A stretch of 60,477 bases of DNA from NCBI RefSeq assembly GCF_011008935.1, contig NZ_JAAIVJ010000013.1:1-60477 (forward strand), in the 5' to 3' direction. Positions 34,287 to 42,680 of the stretch are shown piece by piece (positions within the stretch are counted from its first letter, which is position 1; each line of letters begins with the position of its first letter). Source of the stretch: Tabrizicola oligotrophica. GTDB lineage: Bacteria; Pseudomonadota; Alphaproteobacteria; Rhodobacterales; Rhodobacteraceae. The translations under genes were made by a program, and so were the position numbers. Under the pieces are notes generated by a model, which had not been told where the DNA came from, did no database searches, and saw only the letters and a program-made list of their open reading frames with translations.

Positions 34287-34307
34287 CCCGCCGCTGGCGG
34301 GTTTTTT
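34287..34307 (+). terminator. Intrinsic terminator CCCGCC-GCT-GGCGGG-T6
   Basis: Perfect six-base stem with a three-base loop and six T residues, 32 bases after the coiled-coil membrane gene. It separates the late structural operon from the lysis genes, which could therefore have separate or antiterminated expression. Confidence 0.75.
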
Positions 34308-34340
34308 CATGCGCCGCCCTGGGGCGAAAGGAGCCTTCCA

Positions 34341-34994
34341 ATGACCACCGACACCACCGAACCGATCCGCGACATGCAGCGCGCGCTGGAAACCCTCGGC
34401 CACTCTCCCGGCGCCATCGACGGGCTCTGGGGCCTGCGCACCGCCCGCGCCCTGAAATCCCTGCTCGCCGCCAACGGCCGCGCGGCCTCCCTGGTTCCGC
34501 CCGGTCCCCTGCCCTGGATCACCGAGGCCAAATCCGCGCTCGGTCGCCATGAGGCCCGCGACCGCTCCTGGCTGATGGACTGGCTGAAGCGCGATGGCCG
34601 CAGCCTCGGCGATCCTTCGAAGAACCCGTGGTGCGGCGATTTCGTGGAAACCTGCATCCGCGTCGCCCTGCCCGACGAACCGCTGCTCGGGGCGCTGGGC
34701 GCCAACCCGTACTGGGCGCGGAACTGGCTGATGTTCGGGCAGGAGGTGACCCCGATCCCCGGCGCCGTGCTGGTCTTCGAACGCGGCTCCGGTGGCCATG
34801 TCGGCTTCGCCGTTGGTCAGGATGATACGCATTTCTACGTCCTCGGCGGCAATCAGTCTGATGCCGTCACCATCGCCCGCATCGCCAAAACCCGCCTCCT
34901 CGGCGCGCGCTGGCCTGCGACGGTTCCTCCGCGCGCCCAGCGCCTGCCGACAATGAAGCGCGGCGAATACCTCACCACCGCCAATGAAGCCTGA
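34341..34994 (+). CDS. Endolysin, TIGR02594-type CHAP-like with PG-binding domain
   Basis: 217 residues. Residues 8-50 are a peptidoglycan-binding repeat (IRDMQRALETLGHSPGAIDGLWGLRTARALKSLL). The catalytic part holds SKNPWCGDFVETCIRVALP with the Cys nucleophile and GGHVGFAVGQDDTHFYVLGGNQSDAV with the His. There is no signal peptide, so release needs a holin. GGGGCGAAAGGAG is a strong ribosome site. Confidence 0.82.
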   Translation: MTTDTTEPIRDMQRALETLGHSPGAIDGLWGLRTARALKSLLAANGRAASLVPPGPLPWITEAKSALGRHEARDRSWLMDWLKRDGRSLGDPSKNPWCGDFVETCIRVALPDEPLLGALGANPYWARNWLMFGQEVTPIPGAVLVFERGSGGHVGFAVGQDDTHFYVLGGNQSDAVTIARIAKTRLLGARWPATVPPRAQRLPTMKRGEYLTTANEA

Positions 34995-35009
34995 AAAGGA
35001 GACTTCCCC

Positions 35010-35177
35010 ATGCTGAAACCTGCCATCCTGGCACTCCTGCGCCAGATCCTGACCGTCGCGGGCACTGCGCTCGTCGCCAAAGGCTACATCCAGGCCTCCG
35101 ACGTCGAGCCGGTGATCGGGGCGCTCATGACCATCGGGTCGGTGGTCTGGTCCGTCGCCGACAAGCGGGGCCGCTGA
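35010..35177 (+). CDS. Small holin-like membrane protein (Pam3-gp28 type)
   Basis: 55 residues: MLKPAILALLRQILTVAGTALV..., then IGALMTIGSVVWSVADKRGR. Two short hydrophobic helices (about 4-22 and 34-49) and a basic end fit the Pam3-gp28 type of putative phage holin. AAAAGGAGAC precedes the ATG. It is the last gene of the phage block. Confidence 0.7.
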   Translation: MLKPAILALLRQILTVAGTALVAKGYIQASDVEPVIGALMTIGSVVWSVADKRGR

Positions 35178-35300
35178 CAAGCCAAGGAGTTAAGAATGCG
35201 CAATCAAAAGTTCGATGGCTTGCCACGCGGGCCGCCCGCCAGCCCCAAAAGGCTGCAAGCAATCGGTCCTGGCCGATCAACCATTTTTAGTGATTGGGCC

Positions 35301-36197
35301 TTATGTCACTGCCTCGACGTTCAGCCACTCCATGAATGCTCGTGCCCCTTCCTGCAGTTTTCGGTCTGTTGGGACATGCACACAAAGTGCGTCGGGAGAC
35401 TCCACGGACAGTCTGGAAACCGAAACCAGACGACCATCCAGCATGGGCAGGCGAACTGCAAAGCTCCACCCAAGGACCAGGCCCATTCCCTGCATCGCGG
35501 CGTCCACAGCGTTATTGTAAGTCCCAAATGAAAGTCGAGTTGGGTATCGTGGACTTGAACCATGCTTGTCCAGGAATCCGGGCCAGTCCATCCAATCGAA
35601 ACCACGTTGGTCGAAGTGGATCAACTCAGCATCGGAAATGTCATCCACATGCCAAGGTCTTGGCTTGCGGGCAGCATAAGAAGGGCTGCAGACTGCGTGA
35701 ATTCTGTCAGTTGCAAGGACTTTCGACTGTAGCCGGGTGCCAGCGACCTGCCCGTAGGCGACTGCAAGATCGAATTCGTCTCCTTCGGTCGGGTTGGTCG
35801 AGGTGAGGATGCGCAGTTGCAGGTCGGGATGCGCATTCTGAAATCGGGAAAGCCGTGGCATCAGCCAATGGGCTGCCAGACAGAATTCGACAGCAATCGT
35901 AACGATCGCCTGACCTTTGCGAAGTGAGGTTGCCGCTTTTCCGATGCGGTTCAACGCGGGATTCACCTCTTCGGCAAATCGCCTTCCGGCGGTGGTCAGC
36001 ACGACATCGTGGCGCCGCCGCTCAAAAAGTGCGTGGCCCAGATGCTCCTCCAAAGAGCGTATCTGACGGCTGACTGCGGCCTGCGTCAGGTTCAGCTCGG
36101 CTGCGGCCCGGGTGAAGCTGCCATGATGACACGCAGCCTCGAAGGCGGCCAGCGTACCCAGTGGCGGCAGGCGATTGCGGAGGTTAGGTATTCTCAT
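35301..36197 (-). CDS. LysR-family regulator, GcvA/choline-sulfate type
   Basis: 298 residues. The winged helix occupies residues 10-75 (LGTLAAFEAACHHGSFTRAAAELNLTQAAVSRQIRSLEEHLGHALFERR), and the effector domain starts around 95 (AHWLMPRLSRFQNAHPDLQLRI, DLAVAYGQVAG). It is divergent from the sulfatase gene with 80 bases between starts and most likely controls the sulfatase-FGE pair. It closes the gap after the phage genes. Its base use resembles the island, not the phage. Confidence 0.85.
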   Translation of the reverse strand: MRIPNLRNRLPPLGTLAAFEAACHHGSFTRAAAELNLTQAAVSRQIRSLEEHLGHALFERRRHDVVLTTAGRRFAEEVNPALNRIGKAATSLRKGQAIVTIAVEFCLAAHWLMPRLSRFQNAHPDLQLRILTSTNPTEGDEFDLAVAYGQVAGTRLQSKVLATDRIHAVCSPSYAARKPRPWHVDDISDAELIHFDQRGFDWMDWPGFLDKHGSSPRYPTRLSFGTYNNAVDAAMQGMGLVLGWSFAVRLPMLDGRLVSVSRLSVESPDALCVHVPTDRKLQEGARAFMEWLNVEAVT

Positions 36198-36277
36198 TCA
36201 TTATACCTGACATCTGGATCATCGTTTGCCCAGAGAATTCTGAAATCGCTAGTCTGGCTCAACGACAGGAGATGGCG

Positions 36278-38443
36278 ATGGCGAATGATCAGGAATGGCA
36301 GCATTATCCACCGAGCGCACGCCCGGCCGAGGGGGCGCCCAATATCCTTCTGGTGCTGACCGACGATGTGGGCTTTGGCGCCTGTTCAACCTTTGGCGGC
36401 CTGATCCCGACGCCGCATCTGGATGCCGCCGCCTCACGAGGCCTGCGCTACAACGCCTTCCATACGACGGCCATGTGCTCTCCGACCCGGGCGGCGCTTC
36501 TGACCGGGCGCAACCATCACTCCGTGGGGTTTGGCGCGATCAGCAATTACTCTGTCGATGCCCCAGGCTATACGTCCATCCTGCCGAAATCTGCGGCCTC
36601 GGTGGCGCGGCTTTTGCGCGATGCGGGCTATGACACGGCAATGTTCGGCAAGAACCACAACACGCCGGAGTGGGAGGCGGGGCCTCTGGGGCCCTACGAC
36701 CGCTGGCCACTGGGCCTCGGGTTCAACTATTTCTACGGCTTCAACGCGGCGCAGACCGACCAGTTCAGTCCGGCGCTGGTCGAGAACCTGAACCCGATCC
36801 GCCCGGCCCGCTACCCGGATTATCACCTTGACCGCGATCTGGCTGACCGGCTGATCCACTGGAGCCGCGTTCAGCGCGCCATGCGTCCCGACCACCCGTT
36901 CTTCGCCTATCTCGCCCCCGGCACGCTGCACGAGCCGCACCAGGCCCCGCCGGATTGGCTGGCCCGCTTCGAAGGCGCATTTGATCAAGGATGGGACGCC
37001 GCACGGGAAGAGATCTTTGCACGGCAAAAGGCCATGGGCCTCCTGCCCGATCACGCCGTCCTGACCCCGCGCCCGGCCTATCTGCCCGCCTGGGACAGCC
37101 TTTCCCCTGAGGCCCGCGCCTTCCATGCCCGCCAGATGGAGGCCGCGGCCGCCCAGCTGGCACATTGCGACCACCAGTTCGGGCGTATTCTGGCCGCGCT
37201 CGACGAGGATGGGCGGCTTGAGAACACGCTGATCTTCTTCGTTCAGGGCGACAATGGCGCTTGTCAGGAATACCAGCACGGCAACACGAATTACGACCTT
37301 TACGGCGTCGTTACCGAGACGCCCGAGCAGATGATCCCGAAACGCGATCTGGTCGGTGGACGGGACTATCACGGCACCTATCACCCGGGTTGGGGCTGGG
37401 CGATGAACACGCCCTTGGCCGAAAGCAAGCAGATCGCCTCGCATCTGGGCGGCATCCGCAACGGCCTCGTCGTGTCCTGGCCCAAGGGCATCGCGGCACG
37501 CGGCGAGGTGAGGGGCCAGTTCGGCCATGTCATCGACATCGTGCCGACGATCCTGGAGCTCATCGGGCTTGATCTGCCCAAGGCCGTGGATGGCCATGAC
37601 CAGCAGCCGATCGAAGGCACCTCCCTGGCCTACAGTTTCGCCCATCCCACCGCCGCCGAGGCCCATGACGAACAGTATTTCGAGATGCTGGGCAATCGCG
37701 GCCTCTACCAGCGCGGCTGGATGGCTTCGACCATCCCCGAACGGCCGCCCTTCGGCGACACCTCGGGCCTGACGCCGTTGACCTATGACTGGGGGCTGTA
37801 CGACCTGACGCGGGACTGGTCGCAATCGACCGACATCGCGCCGGACCACCCCGAGCGGTTGGCGGCCCTTCGGGCGCGGTTTGAGGAATGCGCCCTGCGC
37901 TATGGCCTGTATCCCATCGCCAATGATCAGGTGGCGCGCCTCAACCATGACTTCCGCCCCCGCCCCCTGACCGGAGAGGGCCCGCGCGCCTATCCCCCGG
38001 GCGAGACGCGCTATCGCAACGCGGCCTTCCCCGAGATGTTGCCGGGCTGGCAGGCCGAGGCGCTTGTCGAGATCACCGCCCAAGATGCGACCTTCCCGAT
38101 CCTCCATTCCGGCAGCCGCTTTGGCGGGGCCGATATGGTGGTAAAGGGTGCGGCGGTCTTCACGCTGAACCCCACGGGAAGGCCCGAAGACCGCGTGACT
38201 CTGGCGACAGCCAAACTGGCACCCGGCATTCACCGGATCGGCGTCAAGTTCGGCCCTGCACGGCCATCGGAGGTTGTGATGACCTGCGACGGGGTCGAGG
38301 TTGCCCGGGCTGTTGCCGACAAATTTCCCTCGCCCATGAATCCCGAAACCTTCGTCGGCGCCCCCGCAATTGATGACGAGGCGCCTGTTCCCGCAAGTGG
38401 CGGCAGGCTCCTGCGGCTGACGGTCACTCCGGGGCGGGCATGA
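36278..38443 (+). CDS. Type I sulfatase (FGly-dependent arylsulfatase family)
   Basis: 721 residues from the ATG at 36278, which is spaced six bases from AGGAG; the ATG at 36272 is too close. The active-site signature is CSPTRAALLTGRNHH, where the Cys becomes formylglycine. Metal ligands are visible in LLVLTDDVGFG and VQGDNGACQEY, and the usual GKWH is GKNHN here. Length and the FHTTAMCSPTR context resemble the long actinobacterial/proteobacterial arylsulfatases rather than short choline sulfatase BetC. No signal peptide, so it is cytoplasmic and hydrolyses an imported sulfate ester. The downstream FGE gene overlaps by four bases. Confidence 0.9.
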   Translation: MANDQEWQHYPPSARPAEGAPNILLVLTDDVGFGACSTFGGLIPTPHLDAAASRGLRYNAFHTTAMCSPTRAALLTGRNHHSVGFGAISNYSVDAPGYTSILPKSAASVARLLRDAGYDTAMFGKNHNTPEWEAGPLGPYDRWPLGLGFNYFYGFNAAQTDQFSPALVENLNPIRPARYPDYHLDRDLADRLIHWSRVQRAMRPDHPFFAYLAPGTLHEPHQAPPDWLARFEGAFDQGWDAAREEIFARQKAMGLLPDHAVLTPRPAYLPAWDSLSPEARAFHARQMEAAAAQLAHCDHQFGRILAALDEDGRLENTLIFFVQGDNGACQEYQHGNTNYDLYGVVTETPEQMIPKRDLVGGRDYHGTYHPGWGWAMNTPLAESKQIASHLGGIRNGLVVSWPKGIAARGEVRGQFGHVIDIVPTILELIGLDLPKAVDGHDQQPIEGTSLAYSFAHPTAAEAHDEQYFEMLGNRGLYQRGWMASTIPERPPFGDTSGLTPLTYDWGLYDLTRDWSQSTDIAPDHPERLAALRARFEECALRYGLYPIANDQVARLNHDFRPRPLTGEGPRAYPPGETRYRNAAFPEMLPGWQAEALVEITAQDATFPILHSGSRFGGADMVVKGAAVFTLNPTGRPEDRVTLATAKLAPGIHRIGVKFGPARPSEVVMTCDGVEVARAVADKFPSPMNPETFVGAPAIDDEAPVPASGGRLLRLTVTPGRA

Positions 38444-39270
38444 GTGACATGGTGCGCCTTCCGGGAGGAGCCTTCCTGATGGGGTCCGATATCGGCTACC
38501 CCGAGGAGGCCCCGGTCCGCAGCGCTGAGGTCGGCCCCTTCGCCATCGACCGCTTTCCAGTGACCAACGCCGATTTTGCAGCCTTCGTCGCCGAGACCGG
38601 CCATATGACCGAGGCAGAGATCAGCCCGAAGATCGAGGATTTCCCCGACGCGGACCCCGCGCTTCTGCTGCCGGGCTCGGCGGTCTTTTCCCCCAGTCCA
38701 CCGGGTGCTCCGGCCCTCCCCTGGTGGCAATTTCGCCTAGGTGCCTTCTGGCATTCCCCCGAAGGCCCGGGTTCCTCAATCGAAGGGCGTATGGATCATC
38801 CGGTGGTCCATGTCGCGCTATCCGACGCCATGGCCTATGCGGATTGGGCGAGGAAATCCCTGCCGACCGAGGCCGAATGGGAATATGCCGCGCGCGGCGG
38901 GCTTGAGGGTGCCTTTTTTGCATGGGGTGACGAACTGCGCCCCGGGGGCCGCGCGATGGCCAACCACTGGCAAGGCGCCTTCCCCTTCGGCGAGGAGCGC
39001 GTCCGCACCACGCCGGTCGGGCAGTTTCCGCCCAATGGCTTTGGACTTTTTGACATGATCGGCAACGTCTGGGAATGGACGGTGACGCTTTGGAAGGGTG
39101 GCAGGGGCTGTTGTTCACCCGAAGCCCGGAATGCAGCCCGGGTGATGAAGGGCGGCTCTTACCTCTGCGCCGAGGATCATTGCCGCCGCTATCGCCCCGC
39201 CGCCCGCCACGCCCAGGACCCGCTGACATCGACGGGCCATCTGGGCTTTCGTTGTATCACAAGAGGTTAG
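38440..39270 (+). CDS. Formylglycine-generating enzyme (sulfatase maturase)
   Basis: 276 residues with the SUMF1/FGE-sulfatase fold: LPGGAFLMGSDIGYPEEAPVR at the start, FPVTNADFAAFVAETGH, SLPTEAEWEYAARGG and GNVWEWTVTLWKGG. The copper-binding catalytic pair is in GGSYLCAEDHCRRYRPAARH (Cys-x4-Cys), so this is a true FGE. It oxidises the sulfatase active-site cysteine to formylglycine using O2. Its ATG lies in the sulfatase stop region (ATGA), so the pair is translationally coupled. Confidence 0.9.
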   Translation: MSDMVRLPGGAFLMGSDIGYPEEAPVRSAEVGPFAIDRFPVTNADFAAFVAETGHMTEAEISPKIEDFPDADPALLLPGSAVFSPSPPGAPALPWWQFRLGAFWHSPEGPGSSIEGRMDHPVVHVALSDAMAYADWARKSLPTEAEWEYAARGGLEGAFFAWGDELRPGGRAMANHWQGAFPFGEERVRTTPVGQFPPNGFGLFDMIGNVWEWTVTLWKGGRGCCSPEARNAARVMKGGSYLCAEDHCRRYRPAARHAQDPLTSTGHLGFRCITRG

Positions 39271-40667
39271 GCTGTTCCGATCAGCGCCTTGACCTCACAG
39301 AAATCATGGATGCCATAGGCACCATATTCACGCCCGTTGCCTGACTGCTTGTAGCCGCCGAAGGGCGCGAAGGTGTCCCAATCCGGGTAGTTCAGATGCA
39401 CCTGCCCGGCCTGCAGCCGTTTGCCCACGGCCAGCGCTTCGTCAGCGGCACCTTGCACATAGGCGGCCAGACCATAGGGGCTGTCATTGGCCATCGAGAC
39501 CGCTTCGTCGACCGTATCATAGGGCAGAATGGCGAGGACCGGCCCGAAGATCTCTTCCCGCGCGATGGTCATATCCGGGGTCACGTCGCCAAAAACGGTC
39601 GGGCGCACATAGTGGCCGCGCGCAACGCCATCGGGCAGGCCCGGGCCACCGGCCACAAGGGTTGCACCTTCGGAAACCCCCTTTTCGATCATCGACTGGA
39701 TGCGCTGCCACTGGGCATGGCTGATCACCGGGCCAAGTTCGGCGGGTTGGATCGCCACTGCCGCAACACGCGCAATTTCCAACGCCTGAGGCATCTGAGC
39801 GCGCGGGACGAACATCCGCGTCGGGGCATCGCAGCTTTGCCCGGCGTTGCCGAAGCATCCCGCCACGCCTGCCGACACCGCCGCATCCAGATCGGCGGAA
39901 GGCAGGATGATATTGGCCGACTTCCCACCCAACTCCTGCGCCACCCGCTTCACCCCCGGCGCCGCCGCCAAAGCCACCGCCACCCCCGCGCGGGTTGAGC
40001 CGGTAAAGCTGACCATATCAACCTGCGGGTGGGCGGAAAGGGCGGCCCCAACTTCGGGGCCGGTGCCATGGATCAGGTTGAATACCCCGTTCGGCACACC
40101 TACCGCATGACAGATTTCGGCAAAGATCACCGCCGAGAGGGGCGCGAGTTCGGAAGGCTTCAGCACCATGGTGCAGCCCGAAACCAAGGCAGGCGCAACC
40201 TTGCAGGCGATCTGGTTCATCGGCCAGTTCCATGGGGTGATCAGCGCGCAAACGCCGATGCCTTCGCGGATCAGGACCGTGCTGCCCTGCCGGTCTTCCC
40301 AAGTGAAGGTCTTGGCGGCGGCCAAAGTGCTTTCCAGATGCACCTTGCCAGCCCAGGTCTGCGCCTCACGCGAGAAGGCCGGAGGAGCGCCCATTTCCAG
40401 GGTGATGGCGGCGGCGATGTCATCCGCGCGACGGTCATATTCAGCAATCACCGCCTCCAGAAGCGCAATCCGGTCAGCCAAGGGCAGGGCCCCGCGCGCG
40501 AAGGCCCCGCGGGCCGCCCGAACGGCGCGGTCCGCATCCACTGCACGTCCCAAGGCAAGGTGACCGATCACCTCCCCCGTCGCAGGGTTTTCGACCGGCA
40601 TCGTATCATGATCGGCCGAAGGAGACACCCATTGGCCGTCGATGTAGAAGTGGTTCAGATGTTGCAT
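39267..40667 (-). CDS. NAD(P)-dependent aldehyde dehydrogenase
   Basis: 466 residues. Key motifs are ITPWNWPMNQIACKVAPALVSG (cofactor site), VSFTGSTRAG, ELGGKSANIIL with the catalytic Glu and FGNAGQSCDAPTRMFV with the nucleophilic Cys. It is of the ALDH superfamily close to betaine-aldehyde or aminobutyraldehyde dehydrogenases; substrate not resolved. Start at 40667 follows GAGGACACT. It is convergent with FGE (ends overlap by four bases) and is read after the ABC transporter genes. Confidence 0.88.
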   Translation of the reverse strand: MQHLNHFYIDGQWVSPSADHDTMPVENPATGEVIGHLALGRAVDADRAVRAARGAFARGALPLADRIALLEAVIAEYDRRADDIAAAITLEMGAPPAFSREAQTWAGKVHLESTLAAAKTFTWEDRQGSTVLIREGIGVCALITPWNWPMNQIACKVAPALVSGCTMVLKPSELAPLSAVIFAEICHAVGVPNGVFNLIHGTGPEVGAALSAHPQVDMVSFTGSTRAGVAVALAAAPGVKRVAQELGGKSANIILPSADLDAAVSAGVAGCFGNAGQSCDAPTRMFVPRAQMPQALEIARVAAVAIQPAELGPVISHAQWQRIQSMIEKGVSEGATLVAGGPGLPDGVARGHYVRPTVFGDVTPDMTIAREEIFGPVLAILPYDTVDEAVSMANDSPYGLAAYVQGAADEALAVGKRLQAGQVHLNYPDWDTFAPFGGYKQSGNGREYGAYGIHDFCEVKALIGTA

Positions 40668-40678
40668 AGTGTCCTCGT

Positions 40679-42679
40679 TCAATCCCGAAGCAGGCGGTCG
40701 GCGATCAGGGCCAGAAGGGCGATGGCAAAGCCTGCGACCAGCCCCAGCCCCAGATCCGCCTTGCCAAGCGCGATGAAAACTTGCTGGCCAAGGTCTCGGG
40801 TGCCAACCAAAGCCGCGATTACCAGCATCGAGATCGCCGCCATGATGGTCTGGTTGATGCCAAGCCGGATCACCGGGCGGGCCAGAGGCAGCTTCACCTG
40901 CCACAGCAACTGGCTGCGCGTGGCCCCCATCTGCACCGCCGCCTCGACCAGAGCGGGCGAGACATTGCGCAGCCCATGCTCGACATAGCGCATCGGCGGG
41001 ACGATGGCGTAAAGCATGATGGCGATGAGCGCGGTGAATTCTCCGACCCGGAAAAGCATCAGCGCCGGGATCAGGAAGACGAATTGCGGCATGGTCTGCA
41101 GCGCGTCGTTGATGGGCCGCAGAATGGCCGAAGCACGATCATTCTCGGCCGCCAAGAGGCCGAGCGCGCCACCGATCAGCACGCAGAGCACGACGGCGAG
41201 CGCGGTCAGATAGGCCGATTGGGTGAAGGCGGCCCAAAGCCCCCCGAAGATGATCAATCCCAGCGCACCCGAAGTCATGGCAAAAAGACGCGGGCCGCCT
41301 GAAGCCCATGCGGCGACCAGGGCCATGGCAACAACGCCCGGCCAAGGGAACCGTGTGATTCCCGTCGCCAGAGCAAGGCCAACGAAAAGGATCGCAATGG
41401 CCAGCGTGGGGGTTCGCCGCCACAGGATGAAAGCGCCCCCTGCAAAGACGATTGCATAGGCTGCAATCATCCACGGCATCAGGGTAAAGCCCCAGACCGT
41501 CGGTGTCGCAGCGCCCAACAGGCCGATCCGCAGCGGCAGCATCAACCCATAGTTCAGACCGTCCCGCAGGGCCGCAAAGAACGGTCCGGTCGCAACCACG
41601 AAATCCATCAGCGTTGCGTCGATGCTTCTGGCAAGATTGCGCCCCAAGGCGTCGGGCAGGAATGTGACTTCCGGCAGGATCAACCTTGTCACAACACCTG
41701 CTATGACGAACGCGCCAAAGGCGATCCGGAACTTCTTCTGCCCCAGGATCGTGGTTCTGCCCGGGCTGGCAAAGCCGAGCGTGATCCGGTCGAGCAGGAT
41801 GGCCATGGCCACGATCACCAGACCCGACATCAGGCTGCGCCCCAATTCAGCGCCGCGCATGGCTGAAAGTACCTCCCAGCCGATGTCGTTGAACCCGCCG
41901 ATGACCGCCACGATAATGACCATGCTCAGGGATGCCATGACAGTCTGGTTCACGCCCACCAGCAACTGACTGCGCGCTGCCGGTACTTTGGCCAGCCAGA
42001 AGAGTTGCCCGCTCGTCGCCCCGCACATCTGGGCCGCTTCAACAACTTCGGCGGGCACACGGGCCAAACCAAGGATCGTATTGCGGACCATCGGTGGGAC
42101 GGCAAAGACCACACCTGCAACCAGTCCCGGCGCGGGGCCAAAACCGAACAGAATCAGGAGCGGGATCAGATAGGCGAAGGCCGGGAGCGTCTGCATGACA
42201 TCAAGCGCAGCAACTGTCGCAGGCTCGATCCGCGGCCAGCGATGGGCTGCGGCACCAAGGGCGAAGCCGATCAGCACTGCGGGGGGAAGCGACATCAGCA
42301 CGATGGCAAGGGTGTTCATGGCTTGCGGCCAATAGCCTCCAGCCACGATTCCTGCCTGCGCGATGATGGCCACGACGGCAAGTTGCCAGCCAGAGGCCCT
42401 GAGGGCCAGAAGCACAACGATTCCGGCGAGTGCGGGCCACGGAAGCCATTCCAGCGCAGCACGCAAACCCCGCAATGGCAGGTCCAACCCCGCCGCCAGC
42501 GCCCGCCCCGGCCCCTGCAGGATATCGAAAACCGGCAATGCCCACGTGTTCAGCACATCTGCCAAAGGCAGGGTCCAGCCCTGCGGAAAGGCTGCAAGCC
42601 AGGGCAAGAATGGGCTTGCGAGCACAAGAGCCAGACAGAACAGGAAAAGCAGAAGCCAGCGGAACAAGGGGGAAGCCAT
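40679..42679 (-). CDS. ABC transporter permease, fused double ProW-like
   Basis: 666 residues from the ATG at 42679, one base after the ATPase stop (TGA G ATG). It holds two permease halves, each with an EAA-type loop: PAEVVEAAQMCGATSGQLFWLAKVPAA and SPALVEAAVQMGATRSQLLWQVKLPLA. About a dozen hydrophobic segments are visible. Quaternary-amine (ProU/Opu-type) systems usually have one such half per protein; this double-length form is seen in alphaproteobacteria. It imports an onium compound together with the ATPase and binding protein. Confidence 0.85.
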   Translation of the reverse strand: MASPLFRWLLLFLFCLALVLASPFLPWLAAFPQGWTLPLADVLNTWALPVFDILQGPGRALAAGLDLPLRGLRAALEWLPWPALAGIVVLLALRASGWQLAVVAIIAQAGIVAGGYWPQAMNTLAIVLMSLPPAVLIGFALGAAAHRWPRIEPATVAALDVMQTLPAFAYLIPLLILFGFGPAPGLVAGVVFAVPPMVRNTILGLARVPAEVVEAAQMCGATSGQLFWLAKVPAARSQLLVGVNQTVMASLSMVIIVAVIGGFNDIGWEVLSAMRGAELGRSLMSGLVIVAMAILLDRITLGFASPGRTTILGQKKFRIAFGAFVIAGVVTRLILPEVTFLPDALGRNLARSIDATLMDFVVATGPFFAALRDGLNYGLMLPLRIGLLGAATPTVWGFTLMPWMIAAYAIVFAGGAFILWRRTPTLAIAILFVGLALATGITRFPWPGVVAMALVAAWASGGPRLFAMTSGALGLIIFGGLWAAFTQSAYLTALAVVLCVLIGGALGLLAAENDRASAILRPINDALQTMPQFVFLIPALMLFRVGEFTALIAIMLYAIVPPMRYVEHGLRNVSPALVEAAVQMGATRSQLLWQVKLPLARPVIRLGINQTIMAAISMLVIAALVGTRDLGQQVFIALGKADLGLGLVAGFAIALLALIADRLLRD

Positions 42680-42680
42680 C

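Larger units (their letters stand above)
8465..35177. mobile_element. Prophage-like block, lambda-type head with GTA-type tail
   Basis: A contiguous block of phage genes: H-NS-like protein, DNA methyltransferase, small leftward genes, then a rightward set covering packaging, head, tail and lysis. The head genes follow the order of phage lambda (Nu1, A, W, B, C/Nu3, D, E, FII), whereas the distal tail genes follow the Rhodobacter GTA order (DUF2460, DUF2163, NlpC/P60, TIM-barrel protein). No integrase, lysogeny repressor, excisionase or replication gene is visible between the flanking host genes, so the block is either a remnant unable to move by itself or a domesticated particle. Borders are approximate. 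Confidence 0.8.

Noticed and set aside
35178-35300. Right attachment site of the prophage
   Set aside because: No tRNA and no direct repeat shared with 8078-8464 could be found by eye.
36434-38233. Leftward 599-codon frame opposite the sulfatase
   Set aside because: Shadow frame; the sulfatase reading has the active-site signature and metal ligands.
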